64,000 bases of DNA from JAGRGG01 sp965217265 (GTDB taxonomy: Bacteria; Pseudomonadota; Alphaproteobacteria; Geminicoccales; Geminicoccaceae): contig CBDCHP010000004.1 in NCBI GenBank assembly GCA_965217265.1, positions 1 through 64,000 of the forward strand, read 5' to 3'. Numbering within the stretch: the stretch's first letter is position 1; the number at the start of each line of letters is the position of its first letter. Of this stretch, positions 44,747-53,976 are shown piece after piece. The position numbers and the translations under genes are program-made. The notes beneath the pieces were generated by a model. It did no database searches, had not been told where the DNA came from, and saw nothing but the letters and a program-made list of their open reading frames with translations.

Positions 44747-45837
44747 GCGTCGTTCGCCTCGATTGATAGTTGCGTGGACTGGGCAGACGCGGCGTCGAGG
44801 CAGGCTTCGAGTTCGCGCGCCCGGACACCCGCCGTGTGCCGCTCCAGAACCAGGGCGCGGGCCTTGTCGGCGAGGTGCTGCCGCGCCGCCTCGTCCGTCT
44901 CGGTCAGGATACGCACGATCTCGTCGGTGTCGCGCGCGATCAGGATCGTGCCGGCCGGGAACAGTTCGGCGAGGCCGGGCCAGTCGTCGCTGACGACGGG
45001 CACGCCCATCGCCATCGCCTCGAACAGCCGGACCGAGGGCGACCAGCCGGCCCGCACCATGTCGGCGCGGGTGACGTTCAAGGTGAAGCGCTGCGCCGCG
45101 TAGAAGGCGGGGTGCCCGGCCGGCGGCAGGTGGTCGATCCGGTGCAGGTTCGCCGGCCAGTCGATCTCAGTCGGGTATTGCGGCCCGGCGAGCGCGAAGG
45201 TGCTCTGCCCCAAGCGCCGCGCCGGTTCGAGCAGCAACGCCTCTACCTTCGGCTGCCTATCGAGGCTGTAGGTGCCCAAGTAGCCGAGGTCGAAGCGCCG
45301 CTCGACCGCGACCGGCCGGTAGTGCTCCGGATCGACGGCGCAGTAGAGCGCACGCGCCATCGGCGAACCGTACACCCGCTCCAGCCGGTCCAGCGTCGGG
45401 CCGCCGGTGAAGGAGAGGTAGAGGTCGTAGCGCCGGATCAGGTCCGGGTCCAGGTACGCGAACTCGCCGCGTTCGAGCTTGGCGAGTGTCACCGGTGTGT
45501 CAATGTCGTAAAAGGCGCGGACACCTTGCGCCGTAGCGCAGACCCACGCCCCGACCGCGACGCCGTCGGGGACGTAGGAGCCGACGACGACGGCGTCGGC
45601 GGCGCGAACGGTGGCGGCGTGGTCGCGCGCCAGATCGTCGGGGTCTTGATAAAAGCGCAGGTCGCAGAAGCCGGGCGCCGCCAGATCGCGGTGCGCCGCG
45701 TACCAGGGCTTGTCGCACTCCAGGAAGACGACCTCGTGCCCGCGCGCGGCGAACGCCCGCAGCAGCGCGCGGTAGGCCGTCGCGTGGCCGTTGCCCCAGG
45801 AGGAGGACAGGCTGAGGCCCAAGACGACGAGCCTCAT
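44743..45837 (-). CDS. CgeB-like glycosyltransferase 1
   Basis: A 364-residue protein of the CgeB/DUF3880-type glycosyltransferase group. The N-terminal Rossmann half begins MRLVVLGLSLSSSWGNGHA and the C-terminal half has the nucleotide-sugar site VRLFEAMAMGVPVVSDDWPGL. It has no membrane segment, so it acts in the cytoplasm. It overlaps both neighbours by four bases. The donor and acceptor cannot be predicted. Confidence 0.82.
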   Translation of the reverse strand: MRLVVLGLSLSSSWGNGHATAYRALLRAFAARGHEVVFLECDKPWYAAHRDLAAPGFCDLRFYQDPDDLARDHAATVRAADAVVVGSYVPDGVAVGAWVCATAQGVRAFYDIDTPVTLAKLERGEFAYLDPDLIRRYDLYLSFTGGPTLDRLERVYGSPMARALYCAVDPEHYRPVAVERRFDLGYLGTYSLDRQPKVEALLLEPARRLGQSTFALAGPQYPTEIDWPANLHRIDHLPPAGHPAFYAAQRFTLNVTRADMVRAGWSPSVRLFEAMAMGVPVVSDDWPGLAELFPAGTILIARDTDEIVRILTETDEAARQHLADKARALVLERHTAGVRARELEACLDAASAQSTQLSIEANDA

Positions 45838-46910
45838 GCCGCCGCCTCGCCCCGGCTCAAGTATGCCTCGACGAGGCGGGCGCGGCGGTCGTAGGTGTGC
45901 TCGGCCAACAGCCGCCGCCGGGCGGCGTCGCCGATCGCGCGGGCGCGGGCGCTGTCGAGGCCGCGCAGGTAGGCCGCGACCTCGTCGCCGTCCCGCGCCA
46001 CCAGCACCTCGCGGCCGGGGGTCAAGAACGTCTCGATCCCCTCCCAGGCGTCGGTGATGAGGCAGGCCCCGGCGCCGGCGACCTCGAACAGCCGCGTCGG
46101 CGGCGAGAAGCCGTAGGCCGCCATGCTGGCCCGGTTGACGTTGAGGATCGCCCTCGAACTGACATTGAAGGCGTTGTGGTCGTTGGTGCCGACGTGGCCG
46201 AGGTAGCGCACGTTCTCGGGCATCGGCTTGCCCCCCCAGCCGGCACCGCCCAGGAGAAAGGGGGCACCGGGAAGGGTCGCCGCCGGGCGCAGGAAGAACT
46301 CCTCGACCCTGGCCTCGCGGTCGGGCAGGCGGTTGCCGAGAAAGCCGAGCGTGCCGGCAAAGCGCGCGTCGCGGGCGGCCGGGTGGTGCGTCGTCGGGTC
46401 GAGCGCGTTGTAGACCGGCAGGCAAGAGCGGGCGCCCAAGCCCAGGTAGGCCCGCCGCACCGGCCCGCCGCCGCCGTAGGTGAAGACCGCGTCGAAGCGG
46501 GGGATCAGCGGGCGAAACGGGTCTGAGGGGTCGGCGCGGACGCGCTCCAACGTGGCGGGCGCGTCGACGTCCCAGAAGACGACCGTGTTGGCCGGCCGCT
46601 TCAGCGCCAGGACGCCCGCTTCGAGTTCGGCGTCGAAGACGCCGACGCCGCTCGCCTTGACGACGAGGTCGGCCGTCCCCGCCCGCTCCAGCGCCGCCGC
46701 CGCGCCGTCCGTCGTCGCCGGCCAGACGACGATTTCGGCGTAGGCCGGGTCGGCGATGTCGCGGCGTTGCTGGCGGCCGAAGGCGTCGGGTTCGAAGAAG
46801 GTGATCGCGTGCCCGCGCCCGGCCAGCGCCCGCAACAGGCCGCGATAGTAGGTGGCGGCCCCGTTCCAGTAGGACGAGACCAAGGACGAGCCGATGAAGG
46901 CGATCTGCAT
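45834..46910 (-). CDS. CgeB-like glycosyltransferase 2
   Basis: A 358-residue paralogue of its neighbours. It has the N-terminal IAFIGSSLVSSYWNGAATYYRGLLRAL, which parallels the SLSSSWGNGHATAYRALLRAF of glycosyltransferase 1. The C-terminal donor site is TRLFEVAGAGACLITDAWEGI, followed by AEHTYDRRARLV. It overlaps the next gene by four bases and touches the previous one by one base. Confidence 0.82.
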   Translation of the reverse strand: MQIAFIGSSLVSSYWNGAATYYRGLLRALAGRGHAITFFEPDAFGRQQRRDIADPAYAEIVVWPATTDGAAAALERAGTADLVVKASGVGVFDAELEAGVLALKRPANTVVFWDVDAPATLERVRADPSDPFRPLIPRFDAVFTYGGGGPVRRAYLGLGARSCLPVYNALDPTTHHPAARDARFAGTLGFLGNRLPDREARVEEFFLRPAATLPGAPFLLGGAGWGGKPMPENVRYLGHVGTNDHNAFNVSSRAILNVNRASMAAYGFSPPTRLFEVAGAGACLITDAWEGIETFLTPGREVLVARDGDEVAAYLRGLDSARARAIGDAARRRLLAEHTYDRRARLVEAYLSRGEAAA

Positions 46911-48004
46911 CAGGCCGCTTCCTCCGCGACGGCGCCGACGACGGCGAGCAGTTCGTCGACCCGGTGGCGGCAGGTGTGGCGGGCGCGGACGGCTTCGAGC
47001 CCGGTCTCGATCAGGTGGCGGCGCAGGTCCGCGTCGGCGAGGACGGCCCGCAGGTGGCGGGTCATCGCCTCCCCGTCAAAAGCACGCAAGTAGGCGCCCT
47101 CGGGGAACAGGCCCTCGACGTCGCGCCAGGGGCCGGAGACGAGGGGGATGCCCGACGCCAGCGCCTCGAAGACGCGGATCGTCGGGATGCCAGGCAGGGC
47201 CTCGGTGTAGGGCCGGCGCGGGACGTGGACGGTGACGCGGTGGCGGGCGAAGGTCACGGGCGCCCCGGCGTTGGGCAGCCAGCCGTGGTAGGCGATGCCG
47301 GCCGCTTCCAGCGCCGCCAAGGCGTCATCCGGGTAGCGCACGCCCCAGACGTTGGCGGCGAGGTTCAAGCGCCGCGCGGGTTCGACGAGGAAGTCGTGCA
47401 GTTCGCGCGTGCGCTCACCGTCGCCCCAGTTGCCGATCCAGACGAGGTCGGTCTCGGGCTCGATCTCAAGGTGCGGGCGGAACAAGGTCGTGTCGGCCGC
47501 CTCGTGCCAGACCCAGACCCGCTTGCCCCAGCCGGCCCTGCGGTAGCGCTCGGCCAAGCTGGCGCCGAACGCGAGCACGCCATCGAAGCCGTCGAGGTCG
47601 AGCGTCTCAAGGAAGGCCGGGTCGCTCGCGGCGCGGTGGTGGGTGTCGTGGAAGAGCAGCGTGAAGCGCCCGCCGGCCTTGCGCGCGGCCCCGAGCGCTT
47701 TGATCAGGGCCGGCGCCGTCCACTCGTGCACCAGGACGAGGTCGGCCCCGTCCAGGGCGGCGTCGAGGTCAAGAAGGCCGTCGTAGGTCAGGCTGTCGAG
47801 TTCCGGGTAGACCGTGCGCCAAGCGTCGAGCGCCGCGCCCCCGTGGTCGCGGACGAGGTTCTGGCGGCTCCAGCCGTCGGCGGGCTCGAAGGTGCCAACC
47901 TCGTGGCCGCGGCGGACGAGGTCGCGGGCGACGCCGCGCAGGAAGTGGGCGTTGCCGTGGTTCCAGCAGGACGCAAGCGAATGGCAGAAGAGCACGACCC
48001 TCAT
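46910..48004 (-). CDS. CgeB-like glycosyltransferase 3
   Basis: A 364-residue protein starting at the ATG at 48004; the frame is open to 48202, but that part is antisense shadow of the next gene. The N-terminus VVLFCHSLASCWNHGNAHFLRG again matches the two paralogues, and the C-terminus has TIRVFEALASGIPLVSGPWRDV. Three related enzymes in a row suggest successive addition of sugars. Confidence 0.82.
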   Translation of the reverse strand: MRVVLFCHSLASCWNHGNAHFLRGVARDLVRRGHEVGTFEPADGWSRQNLVRDHGGAALDAWRTVYPELDSLTYDGLLDLDAALDGADLVLVHEWTAPALIKALGAARKAGGRFTLLFHDTHHRAASDPAFLETLDLDGFDGVLAFGASLAERYRRAGWGKRVWVWHEAADTTLFRPHLEIEPETDLVWIGNWGDGERTRELHDFLVEPARRLNLAANVWGVRYPDDALAALEAAGIAYHGWLPNAGAPVTFARHRVTVHVPRRPYTEALPGIPTIRVFEALASGIPLVSGPWRDVEGLFPEGAYLRAFDGEAMTRHLRAVLADADLRRHLIETGLEAVRARHTCRHRVDELLAVVGAVAEEAA

Positions 48005-49050
48005 GCGGCGTTCCGCGCCGCGAGCCGCCGGTACAGGGCGAGATGGCCGTCCACCGTCCGTTCGGCGCCGTAACGCCCCGCGCGGCGCAGGGCGGCCGCC
48101 TGCAAGCCGACGCGCGCCGCGTCGTCCGCGATCAGGTCGTTCAACGCGCGGCCGAGGCCGGCGCAGTCGTCGGGTGCGACGAAGCGGGCGGCGCCGTCCC
48201 ACAATTCACGGAATGTCGGGATATCGGAGAGGACGAGGGCGCAGCCGCGCGCCGCCGCCTCCAGGACGGCGAGGCCGAACGGCTCGTAGCGGGCGGGCGC
48301 GACGAAGATCGCGGCCTGTTCCATCGCCTCGGACATGGCGGGCGGCGCCAGCCGGCCGAGCCGGACCGTGGCGCCTTCACCCCCGTCCGGTCCGCCGTCG
48401 CCGGCCAGACGCACGGGCCAGGGCAGGCGGGGGGGCACCGCCTCCAGCGCCGCCACGTTCTTGGCCTCGTCCCAGAGCCGCCCGGCGGCGAGGACGACCG
48501 GACGCTTGGGCGGGATTGCGGGGGGTGCTGGCAACGCCGTGCCGTTCGGGACGACGGCGGCCCATGGCAGGCGCCCCCAGGCGTCCTCGAACGCGGCGAG
48601 GAAGGTGCCGCTCGGCGCGACGAGGGCCCGGGCGCAACGCAGCCCCGCCGCGACGCCCGCGGCGTAGTCCGTCCAGTCGGGCGGGGGATCCTCGCCCCGG
48701 CAGGCCCGCCACCACGTCCAGACGCAGGAGTGCGCCCCGATCAGGACGGGGACGGCGAAGCCCGCCGCCGCCTCGCGATAGCCGTTGACGTGGACGATGT
48801 CGGGGGCGAAATCGGCGGCGGCCCGGCGCAAGATCGCCGCCGCCGCGTCGGTGAGCGGCCCCGTCCTGTCGCGCCATTCGAGGTCGAGGGGGAGCGGCAC
48901 GACGTCGAGGCCGGCGGCGTCGGCACGCCGGGCCGGCGGGCCGAGGACGAGGATGCGGACGACGACGCCCCGCGCGCAGAGCCCACGGGCCAGGGTGAGC
49001 GCGTGGGTCCAGACCCCGCCGACGGCGTCGGCGGTCAGCAGCACCCTCAT
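48001..49050 (-). CDS. GT4-type glycosyltransferase
   Basis: A 349-residue GT-B enzyme with MRVLLTADAVGGVWTHAL at the N-terminus (the Gly-rich acceptor loop) and the retaining-type EX7E region as YEPFGLAVLEAAARGCALVLSD. LAAGRLWDEAKNVAAL starts the C-terminal domain. It is a different family from the three CgeB-like enzymes. Four-base overlaps on both sides. Confidence 0.86.
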   Translation of the reverse strand: MRVLLTADAVGGVWTHALTLARGLCARGVVVRILVLGPPARRADAAGLDVVPLPLDLEWRDRTGPLTDAAAAILRRAAADFAPDIVHVNGYREAAAGFAVPVLIGAHSCVWTWWRACRGEDPPPDWTDYAAGVAAGLRCARALVAPSGTFLAAFEDAWGRLPWAAVVPNGTALPAPPAIPPKRPVVLAAGRLWDEAKNVAALEAVPPRLPWPVRLAGDGGPDGGEGATVRLGRLAPPAMSEAMEQAAIFVAPARYEPFGLAVLEAAARGCALVLSDIPTFRELWDGAARFVAPDDCAGLGRALNDLIADDAARVGLQAAALRRAGRYGAERTVDGHLALYRRLAARNAA

Positions 49051-50345
49051 GCGGCCGACGCCTCCAGCCGGTCCAGCGGCAAGGGCCGGGCCTCCTGCAA
49101 CTCGCTGAAGCCGTCGAAGGTGCGCAAGTAGTGGTCGACGGCGCGCTCCCAGGCGTTGTCGTCGGGGAGGCCCCAGAGGCGGCGGTAGTCGGGCGAGCCG
49201 GGGTAGGGGAAGAGCGGCACGGGGTCGTTGGCCCAGACGCCCGCATCCTTGAGCCGCCCGCTCCAGCGCCGGACGAGGTCCGGGTCGTCCGCCGGCGTTT
49301 CGAGCAGGTTGGCCTGGACGAAGGGGACGTGGCGCTTGGCGGCGATCAGGCGCTCGGCGAGATCTTCGGTCGAGAGCTTGCAGTTCTTGGCCAGATCCGC
49401 CCGACCCGCCTCGGTCAGGCTCTCGACACCGGCCTCGATCGAGACGCAGCCGGCCTGGCCGAGAAGCTCCAGCATCTCTGGCTTCCAGAGGTCGATGCGC
49501 GTCTGCACGCCAAAACGCAGGCCCCGGCCGACGAGCGCTTCGAGCAGCGGCCGGTTGGGCAGGAAGATCTCGTCGATGAAGTAGATATACTCAACGTCCT
49601 GCGCCAGCAGCCGATCGACCTCGGCCCCGATCGCGGCGACCGGCCGGCGGCGGTAGGCGTCGCGGAAGTTCTCCTTGGCGCAGAAGGTGCAGCGGTAGGG
49701 GCAGCCGCGCGAGGCCTCGACCTCGGCCCCCGGACCTTGCGGCGGGGCGTCGAAGCGGTGGTGGTGGTGGTGGTGCCGGCGCACCCACTCGTCCGGCCAA
49801 GCGAGCGGTGGGGCGTCGACGAAGCGCGCCGCCCGCGGGCCGCCGTTGACGCGAATAGCGTCACCCCCGCAATCGGCGCGGTCCCAGTGCGCCAAACCCG
49901 GCAGGCCCTCCCAGGCGCCGCCGGCGATATGGGCCACGACCTCCTCGCACTCGCCCATGACGACGCCATCGACGCCGAGCTTGCGTAAGGCGGTGCGCGG
50001 CGTCGTCGAGCCGTGCGGGCCGACGGCGACGATTCGGCCAGCGATGCCGTCGATCGCTCGGACCAGCGCCATCGGCACCCGGAGTTCGGGCGGGGCGCAG
50101 CGCCAGAACAGGTAGCTCGGCGCCGTGGTGACGACGGTGAGGTCGGGTTTGAACGCGCACAGTTCGGCCCTGAAGTCGCCCGGCGACAGGTCGAACAGGT
50201 GGCCGTCGAGGAGGCGGACGGTGTGGCCTTCGGCCTCCAGGAGCGCGCGGCACCAGCCGAGTTCGAGCGGCAGATGCGGCTCGCGGCAGCCGAAGTAGAT
50301 GCTGTTCTTGAAATCCCAGTTCGGGTTGAGCAGCGCCACCCTCAT
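49047..50345 (-). CDS. B12-binding radical SAM enzyme
   Basis: A 432-residue enzyme. The N-terminal cobalamin-binding-type domain spans about residues 1-140 (MRVALLNPNWDFKNSIYFG, VVAVGPHGS-like turn), with no clear DxHxxG motif. The radical SAM cluster site is the CxxxCxxC of GCPYRCTFCAKENF near residue 220. FIDEIFLPNR and SIEAGVESLTEAG belong to the core barrel. It resembles the family I recall as TIGR04295. A natural run of six His (about residue 192) precedes the cluster. Radical methylation or carbon-skeleton chemistry on a sugar or lipid is possible. The start is the ATG at 50345. Confidence 0.85.
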   Translation of the reverse strand: MRVALLNPNWDFKNSIYFGCREPHLPLELGWCRALLEAEGHTVRLLDGHLFDLSPGDFRAELCAFKPDLTVVTTAPSYLFWRCAPPELRVPMALVRAIDGIAGRIVAVGPHGSTTPRTALRKLGVDGVVMGECEEVVAHIAGGAWEGLPGLAHWDRADCGGDAIRVNGGPRAARFVDAPPLAWPDEWVRRHHHHHHRFDAPPQGPGAEVEASRGCPYRCTFCAKENFRDAYRRRPVAAIGAEVDRLLAQDVEYIYFIDEIFLPNRPLLEALVGRGLRFGVQTRIDLWKPEMLELLGQAGCVSIEAGVESLTEAGRADLAKNCKLSTEDLAERLIAAKRHVPFVQANLLETPADDPDLVRRWSGRLKDAGVWANDPVPLFPYPGSPDYRRLWGLPDDNAWERAVDHYLRTFDGFSELQEARPLPLDRLEASAA

Positions 50346-52357
50346 GCCAACGCCTCCGCGAGGTCGATCGGCCGAGCGGGCGCCTCGCCCCGATGGCGCA
50401 GCCAGTCGTGCAGCCGCCCCAGACCCTCCTCCAGCCCGACCTTGGCGCGCCAGCCGGTGGCTCGCGTGAAGGCGTCGGTGTCGGAGACGTACCAGAGCTG
50501 ATCGCCCGGCCGCCAGTCGCCGAACGCCGCGTCGAGCCGCTCCCCCGTCAGCCGCTCGACGTGGCCCAGCATCTCCAACAGCGAGAGCGTGTTGCCCGGC
50601 CCGCCGCCGAGGTTGAAGGCGCGGCCGGACACATCGTCGATGCGCTTCAAGGCCGTCAGCCAAGCGTCGACCGCGTCGTCGACGAAGAGCGCGTCGCGGA
50701 CCTGCCGGCCGTCGCCGTAGATCGTGACCGGCTCGCCTTGTATCGCCTTGATGAGGAAGTGCGCCACCCAGCCCTGGTCCTCGGTGCCGAACTGGCGCGG
50801 GCCGTAAAGGCAGCTCATGCGAAAGACGGCGGTCTTGAGGCCGAAGACGCGGGCGTAGTCGAGCACGTACTGGTCAGCGACGCCCTTGGAGCAGCCGTAG
50901 GGGCTGTAGAGGTCGAGCGGTTGTCGCTCGTCGATGCCGCAGCGCACGGCCGGGTCGCGCGGACGCCAGCGGTCGTCGGTCGCTTCGAGCGCGTCCGGGC
51001 CTTGCCCCAGCTTGCCGTAGACCTTGTTGGTCGAGGCGAAGAGGAGCGGCGGCGGCGTCTCCTGGCGGCGCAGGGCTTCGAGCAGGTTGAGGGTGCCGCG
51101 GGCGTTGATCTCGAAGTCGTCGATCGGGCTGGTCAGGCTCGTCGTCACGGCCACCTGGGCCGCGAGGTGGAAGACGGCCTCAGCCCCCTTGAGGGTCTCG
51201 CGCAAGGTCTGCTCGTCGCGGATGTCGGCGACGACGGGCGTCACGTCGTGCCCGTGACGGTCGCGCAGCCAGTCGAGGTTGGCCTCGACCCCCGGCCGCT
51301 CAAGGTTGTCGTAGATTACGACCCGTCGCCCTTCGCCCGCCAGACGGTCGGCGATGTTGCAACCGAGGAAACCGGCGCCGCCGGTGACGACAACGCGCGG
51401 GCCGGCCGGGCGGAGCGGCCGTACTTTCAGCGCGCGAACGGCCGGGGCGAGGCCGGCGACGCCCTTCGTCCGCAAGAGCCGGGCCAGGAGCTTCGGCGAG
51501 CCGTCGGCGCGGTAGAGCCCGCAGTGGTAGTGGCGCTCGTCGACGTGCAGCCCCTCCTGCGACGGGCGCTCGGGCGCCAAGTCTTCGGCGGCGTACCAGT
51601 AGACCCTGGCGGCGGGTGCTCCCAGGCTCTCGACGAAGGCCTCCGCCTGCCGCAGCCCGTCGTGCCGCCACGTCGAGTAGCCGGTCTCGGTGATCCAGAT
51701 CTCGGGCGGTGCGGCGCAGCATTCCAGCGCCTCGCGCACCGGCGCGATCTCGGCCTCCCAGCCCCCCCAGTGGTGGCTCCAGGTGCCGGGAAAGGCGTGC
51801 ACGCCGACGGCGTCGAACAAATCGAGGACGCCGCGCCCGTGCAGGAGCCGGAGCAGGGCCGGATCGGTGGGGCAGGGGCCACCGAGCACGGTCTTCTTGC
51901 CCAAGCGCCGCATCCAGTGGGCGGCACCGCCGATCATGGCGCAGAACCGGCCCCAGCCCTGGTCGAGGCGCCAGTCCCAGTCGTTGAGGTTGTTGGGCTC
52001 GTTCCAGAGTTCGACCCACTCGAAATGTCGGCCGTATTCGCCGACGAAGACGTCGAGGAAATCGGCGAAGTCCTTGGGGTTCCGCGGCGGTGAGGCGGTC
52101 GTGGCGACGAGGCCCAAGGAGGGCGGCGTGTAGTGAAAGCAGGGCAGGACCTCGGCCGATGCCGCGAGGCGCCGCAGCACCCCGCCGTACCACGCTTGGC
52201 CGTCCGGCCGGCAGCAATCGGCCCAGGAGACGCCGAGGCGCAGGTGCGACAGGCCCGTCTCGCCCACCTGCCGCTCCAGGCGCTCGATCAGGGCGTCGTC
52301 GCCGAGGTGGGGCCACGCGACGAGGCCGACCGCGGGATTCGTGCCGGCGTCCCTCAC
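50342..52357 (-). CDS. fusion of a GH-A clan glycoside hydrolase-like domain with an NAD-dependent epimerase
   Basis: A 671-residue two-domain protein. Residues 1 to about 320 form a (beta/alpha)8 glycoside-hydrolase-like domain with the acid/base motif LWNEPNN and a nucleophile motif ITETGYST, as in GH39-type xylosidases. From about residue 345 an extended SDR follows: VVVTGGAGFLGCNIADRL binds NAD, and YSPYGCSK supplies the Tyr-x3-Lys pair. The GTG start at 52357 overlaps the previous stop (GTGA). The frame is open much further upstream, but that is shadow of the upstream epimerase. The hydrolase domain lacks a signal peptide, so it acts in the cytoplasm, possibly as a transglycosidase or a binding module. 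Confidence 0.85.
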   Translation of the reverse strand: MRDAGTNPAVGLVAWPHLGDDALIERLERQVGETGLSHLRLGVSWADCCRPDGQAWYGGVLRRLAASAEVLPCFHYTPPSLGLVATTASPPRNPKDFADFLDVFVGEYGRHFEWVELWNEPNNLNDWDWRLDQGWGRFCAMIGGAAHWMRRLGKKTVLGGPCPTDPALLRLLHGRGVLDLFDAVGVHAFPGTWSHHWGGWEAEIAPVREALECCAAPPEIWITETGYSTWRHDGLRQAEAFVESLGAPAARVYWYAAEDLAPERPSQEGLHVDERHYHCGLYRADGSPKLLARLLRTKGVAGLAPAVRALKVRPLRPAGPRVVVTGGAGFLGCNIADRLAGEGRRVVIYDNLERPGVEANLDWLRDRHGHDVTPVVADIRDEQTLRETLKGAEAVFHLAAQVAVTTSLTSPIDDFEINARGTLNLLEALRRQETPPPLLFASTNKVYGKLGQGPDALEATDDRWRPRDPAVRCGIDERQPLDLYSPYGCSKGVADQYVLDYARVFGLKTAVFRMSCLYGPRQFGTEDQGWVAHFLIKAIQGEPVTIYGDGRQVRDALFVDDAVDAWLTALKRIDDVSGRAFNLGGGPGNTLSLLEMLGHVERLTGERLDAAFGDWRPGDQLWYVSDTDAFTRATGWRAKVGLEEGLGRLHDWLRHRGEAPARPIDLAEALA

Positions 52358-53466
52358 GCGACGAGCCCCCTCGCGCGCAGCTCGTTCGTGGCCTCGTCGA
52401 CCCGGTCGATCGCGACCTCGCCTTCGAGCCAGCCGGCCAACTCGGTCAAGCCGGCCTGGAAGTCCTCCTCGGGGCGCCAGTCGAGGGCGCCAACGGCGAG
52501 CGCGACGTCGGCGAAGCAGTGGCGGATGTCGCCGGTCCGGTACTTGGCCGTCACCTGCGGCACGAGGTCGGGCTTGCCCACGGCCACGGCCAGACGCCGC
52601 GCCACCTCGTCGATCGTGCGGCTCTCGCCGCTGCCGACGTTGATCGCGAGCCCCGCCGCCTCCGGCCGCCGCAGGGCGCTCAAGCAGGCCCGCGCCACGT
52701 CGCGGACGTGGACGAAGTCGCGGCGCTGGCCGCCGTCCTCGAACACCATCGGCGCCCTGCCGTTGAGCAGGCGCGCGGCGAAGATGGCCAGCACGCCGGT
52801 GTAGGGGTTGGAGAGGGCTTGGCGGGTGCCGTAGACGTTGAAGAAGCGCAGCGCCGTCACCGGCACGCCGTAGGCCCGGCCCCAGATCAGCGCCATGCGC
52901 TCCTGCGCGTACTTGTTGAGCGCGTAGATCGAACTCAAGCTGGGTTGTTTGCCCTCCGGCGTCGGCACGGGCGTCAGCGCCTCGCCCGCGTCGTCCAGGA
53001 GCTCCCACTGACCGCGCCGCAACTGCTCCACCGGCCGCTCGCCCGGCGCCACGGTATGCCCGGCACGGTCGCGCGCCAGACCCTCGCCGTAGACGCTCAT
53101 CGACGAGGCGACGACGAGCCGCTCGACCGGGCGCTCGGCCAGCGCCTCCAAGAGTACGGCCGTGCCGACCTCGTTGATCGTCGTGTAGTCGACGATTCGG
53201 TACATGCTCTGCCCGACGCCGACGGCGGCGGCGAGGTGGACGACGGCGTCGACCCCCTCAAGCGCCCGCCGCACGGCGGCGGCGTCGCGCACGTCGCCAC
53301 GGACCAGCTCGACCTCGGGCGCCAAGTAGGCCGGGCGCCCGCCGCCGCCGTGCACCTGCTCGAAGAGCGGGTCGAGCGCCCGCATGGCGTGGCCCTCCGC
53401 CAGCAAAAGGTCGGCGAGGTGCGAGCCGATGAAACCCGCCCCGCCCGTCAAGAGGACGCGCCGCAT
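52354..53466 (-). CDS. NAD-dependent nucleotide-sugar epimerase/dehydratase
   Basis: A 370-residue extended SDR, first gene of the operon. The NAD site is LLTGGAGFIGSHLADLLL, the catalytic Tyr/Lys pair is in YALNKYAQERMAL, and RFFNVYGTRQALSNPYTG and RDFVHVRDVARA are typical of UDP-sugar 4-epimerases and 4,6-dehydratases. It has its own upstream region of about 500 bases that should contain the operon promoter. Confidence 0.88.
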   Translation of the reverse strand: MRRVLLTGGAGFIGSHLADLLLAEGHAMRALDPLFEQVHGGGGRPAYLAPEVELVRGDVRDAAAVRRALEGVDAVVHLAAAVGVGQSMYRIVDYTTINEVGTAVLLEALAERPVERLVVASSMSVYGEGLARDRAGHTVAPGERPVEQLRRGQWELLDDAGEALTPVPTPEGKQPSLSSIYALNKYAQERMALIWGRAYGVPVTALRFFNVYGTRQALSNPYTGVLAIFAARLLNGRAPMVFEDGGQRRDFVHVRDVARACLSALRRPEAAGLAINVGSGESRTIDEVARRLAVAVGKPDLVPQVTAKYRTGDIRHCFADVALAVGALDWRPEEDFQAGLTELAGWLEGEVAIDRVDEATNELRARGLVA

Positions 53467-53976
53467 GGGTGTACTCCTTCCTCCAAGAACCGCGCCCCGT
53501 TGTTCTTCGTCCCGACGGCGGTGTACGCCCGGTCAAGAACGGCTCGGGGTCGGTTCAATCATCGTTCAAGGTCAAGGCCGGGCATTGCGCGCGATGTATT
53601 CTCTATTCTTCCATCGCCCGCCGGCACGGTCGTGCGAGATGAAGCAGAACACGCTTATCGGCTCATGTTCGACGCATAACCGGGCGTCAATCCGCCGGTG
53701 TCAGACCAACAGTACGGTTTTTGCCCGTAAACATTTCTCGGCGTTCCCACATCGCGACCTTTCCCGCAAGACTGACGCGGAAACAAGGACATAGGATAGG
53801 TTAAAGTTCCAACCCCGAACGATTTAATTGCTAAGAAAAAATACTTAGTCGCCAGGAGAACGGTCCGGCGGAACCTTAGCCGTGGCCCATAGGGTTTCTA
53901 CCCGCCGCGCGAGCGGAGCGCGGCGGGTGGCCAAGTCACTCACGCCGAACGGTCGCGCTCGCCTGCCTGAAGTCGC
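53467..53976. other. 510 bp intergenic region upstream of the glycan operon
   Basis: No supported gene. The part around 53780-53870 is AT-rich and contains CTAAG/CTTAG around a poly-A stretch near 53830-53855. A strong GC hairpin, ACCCGCCGCGC paired with GCGCGGCGGGT, lies at about 53900-53929. The interval probably holds the operon promoter, and could include a small RNA. Confidence 0.4.
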
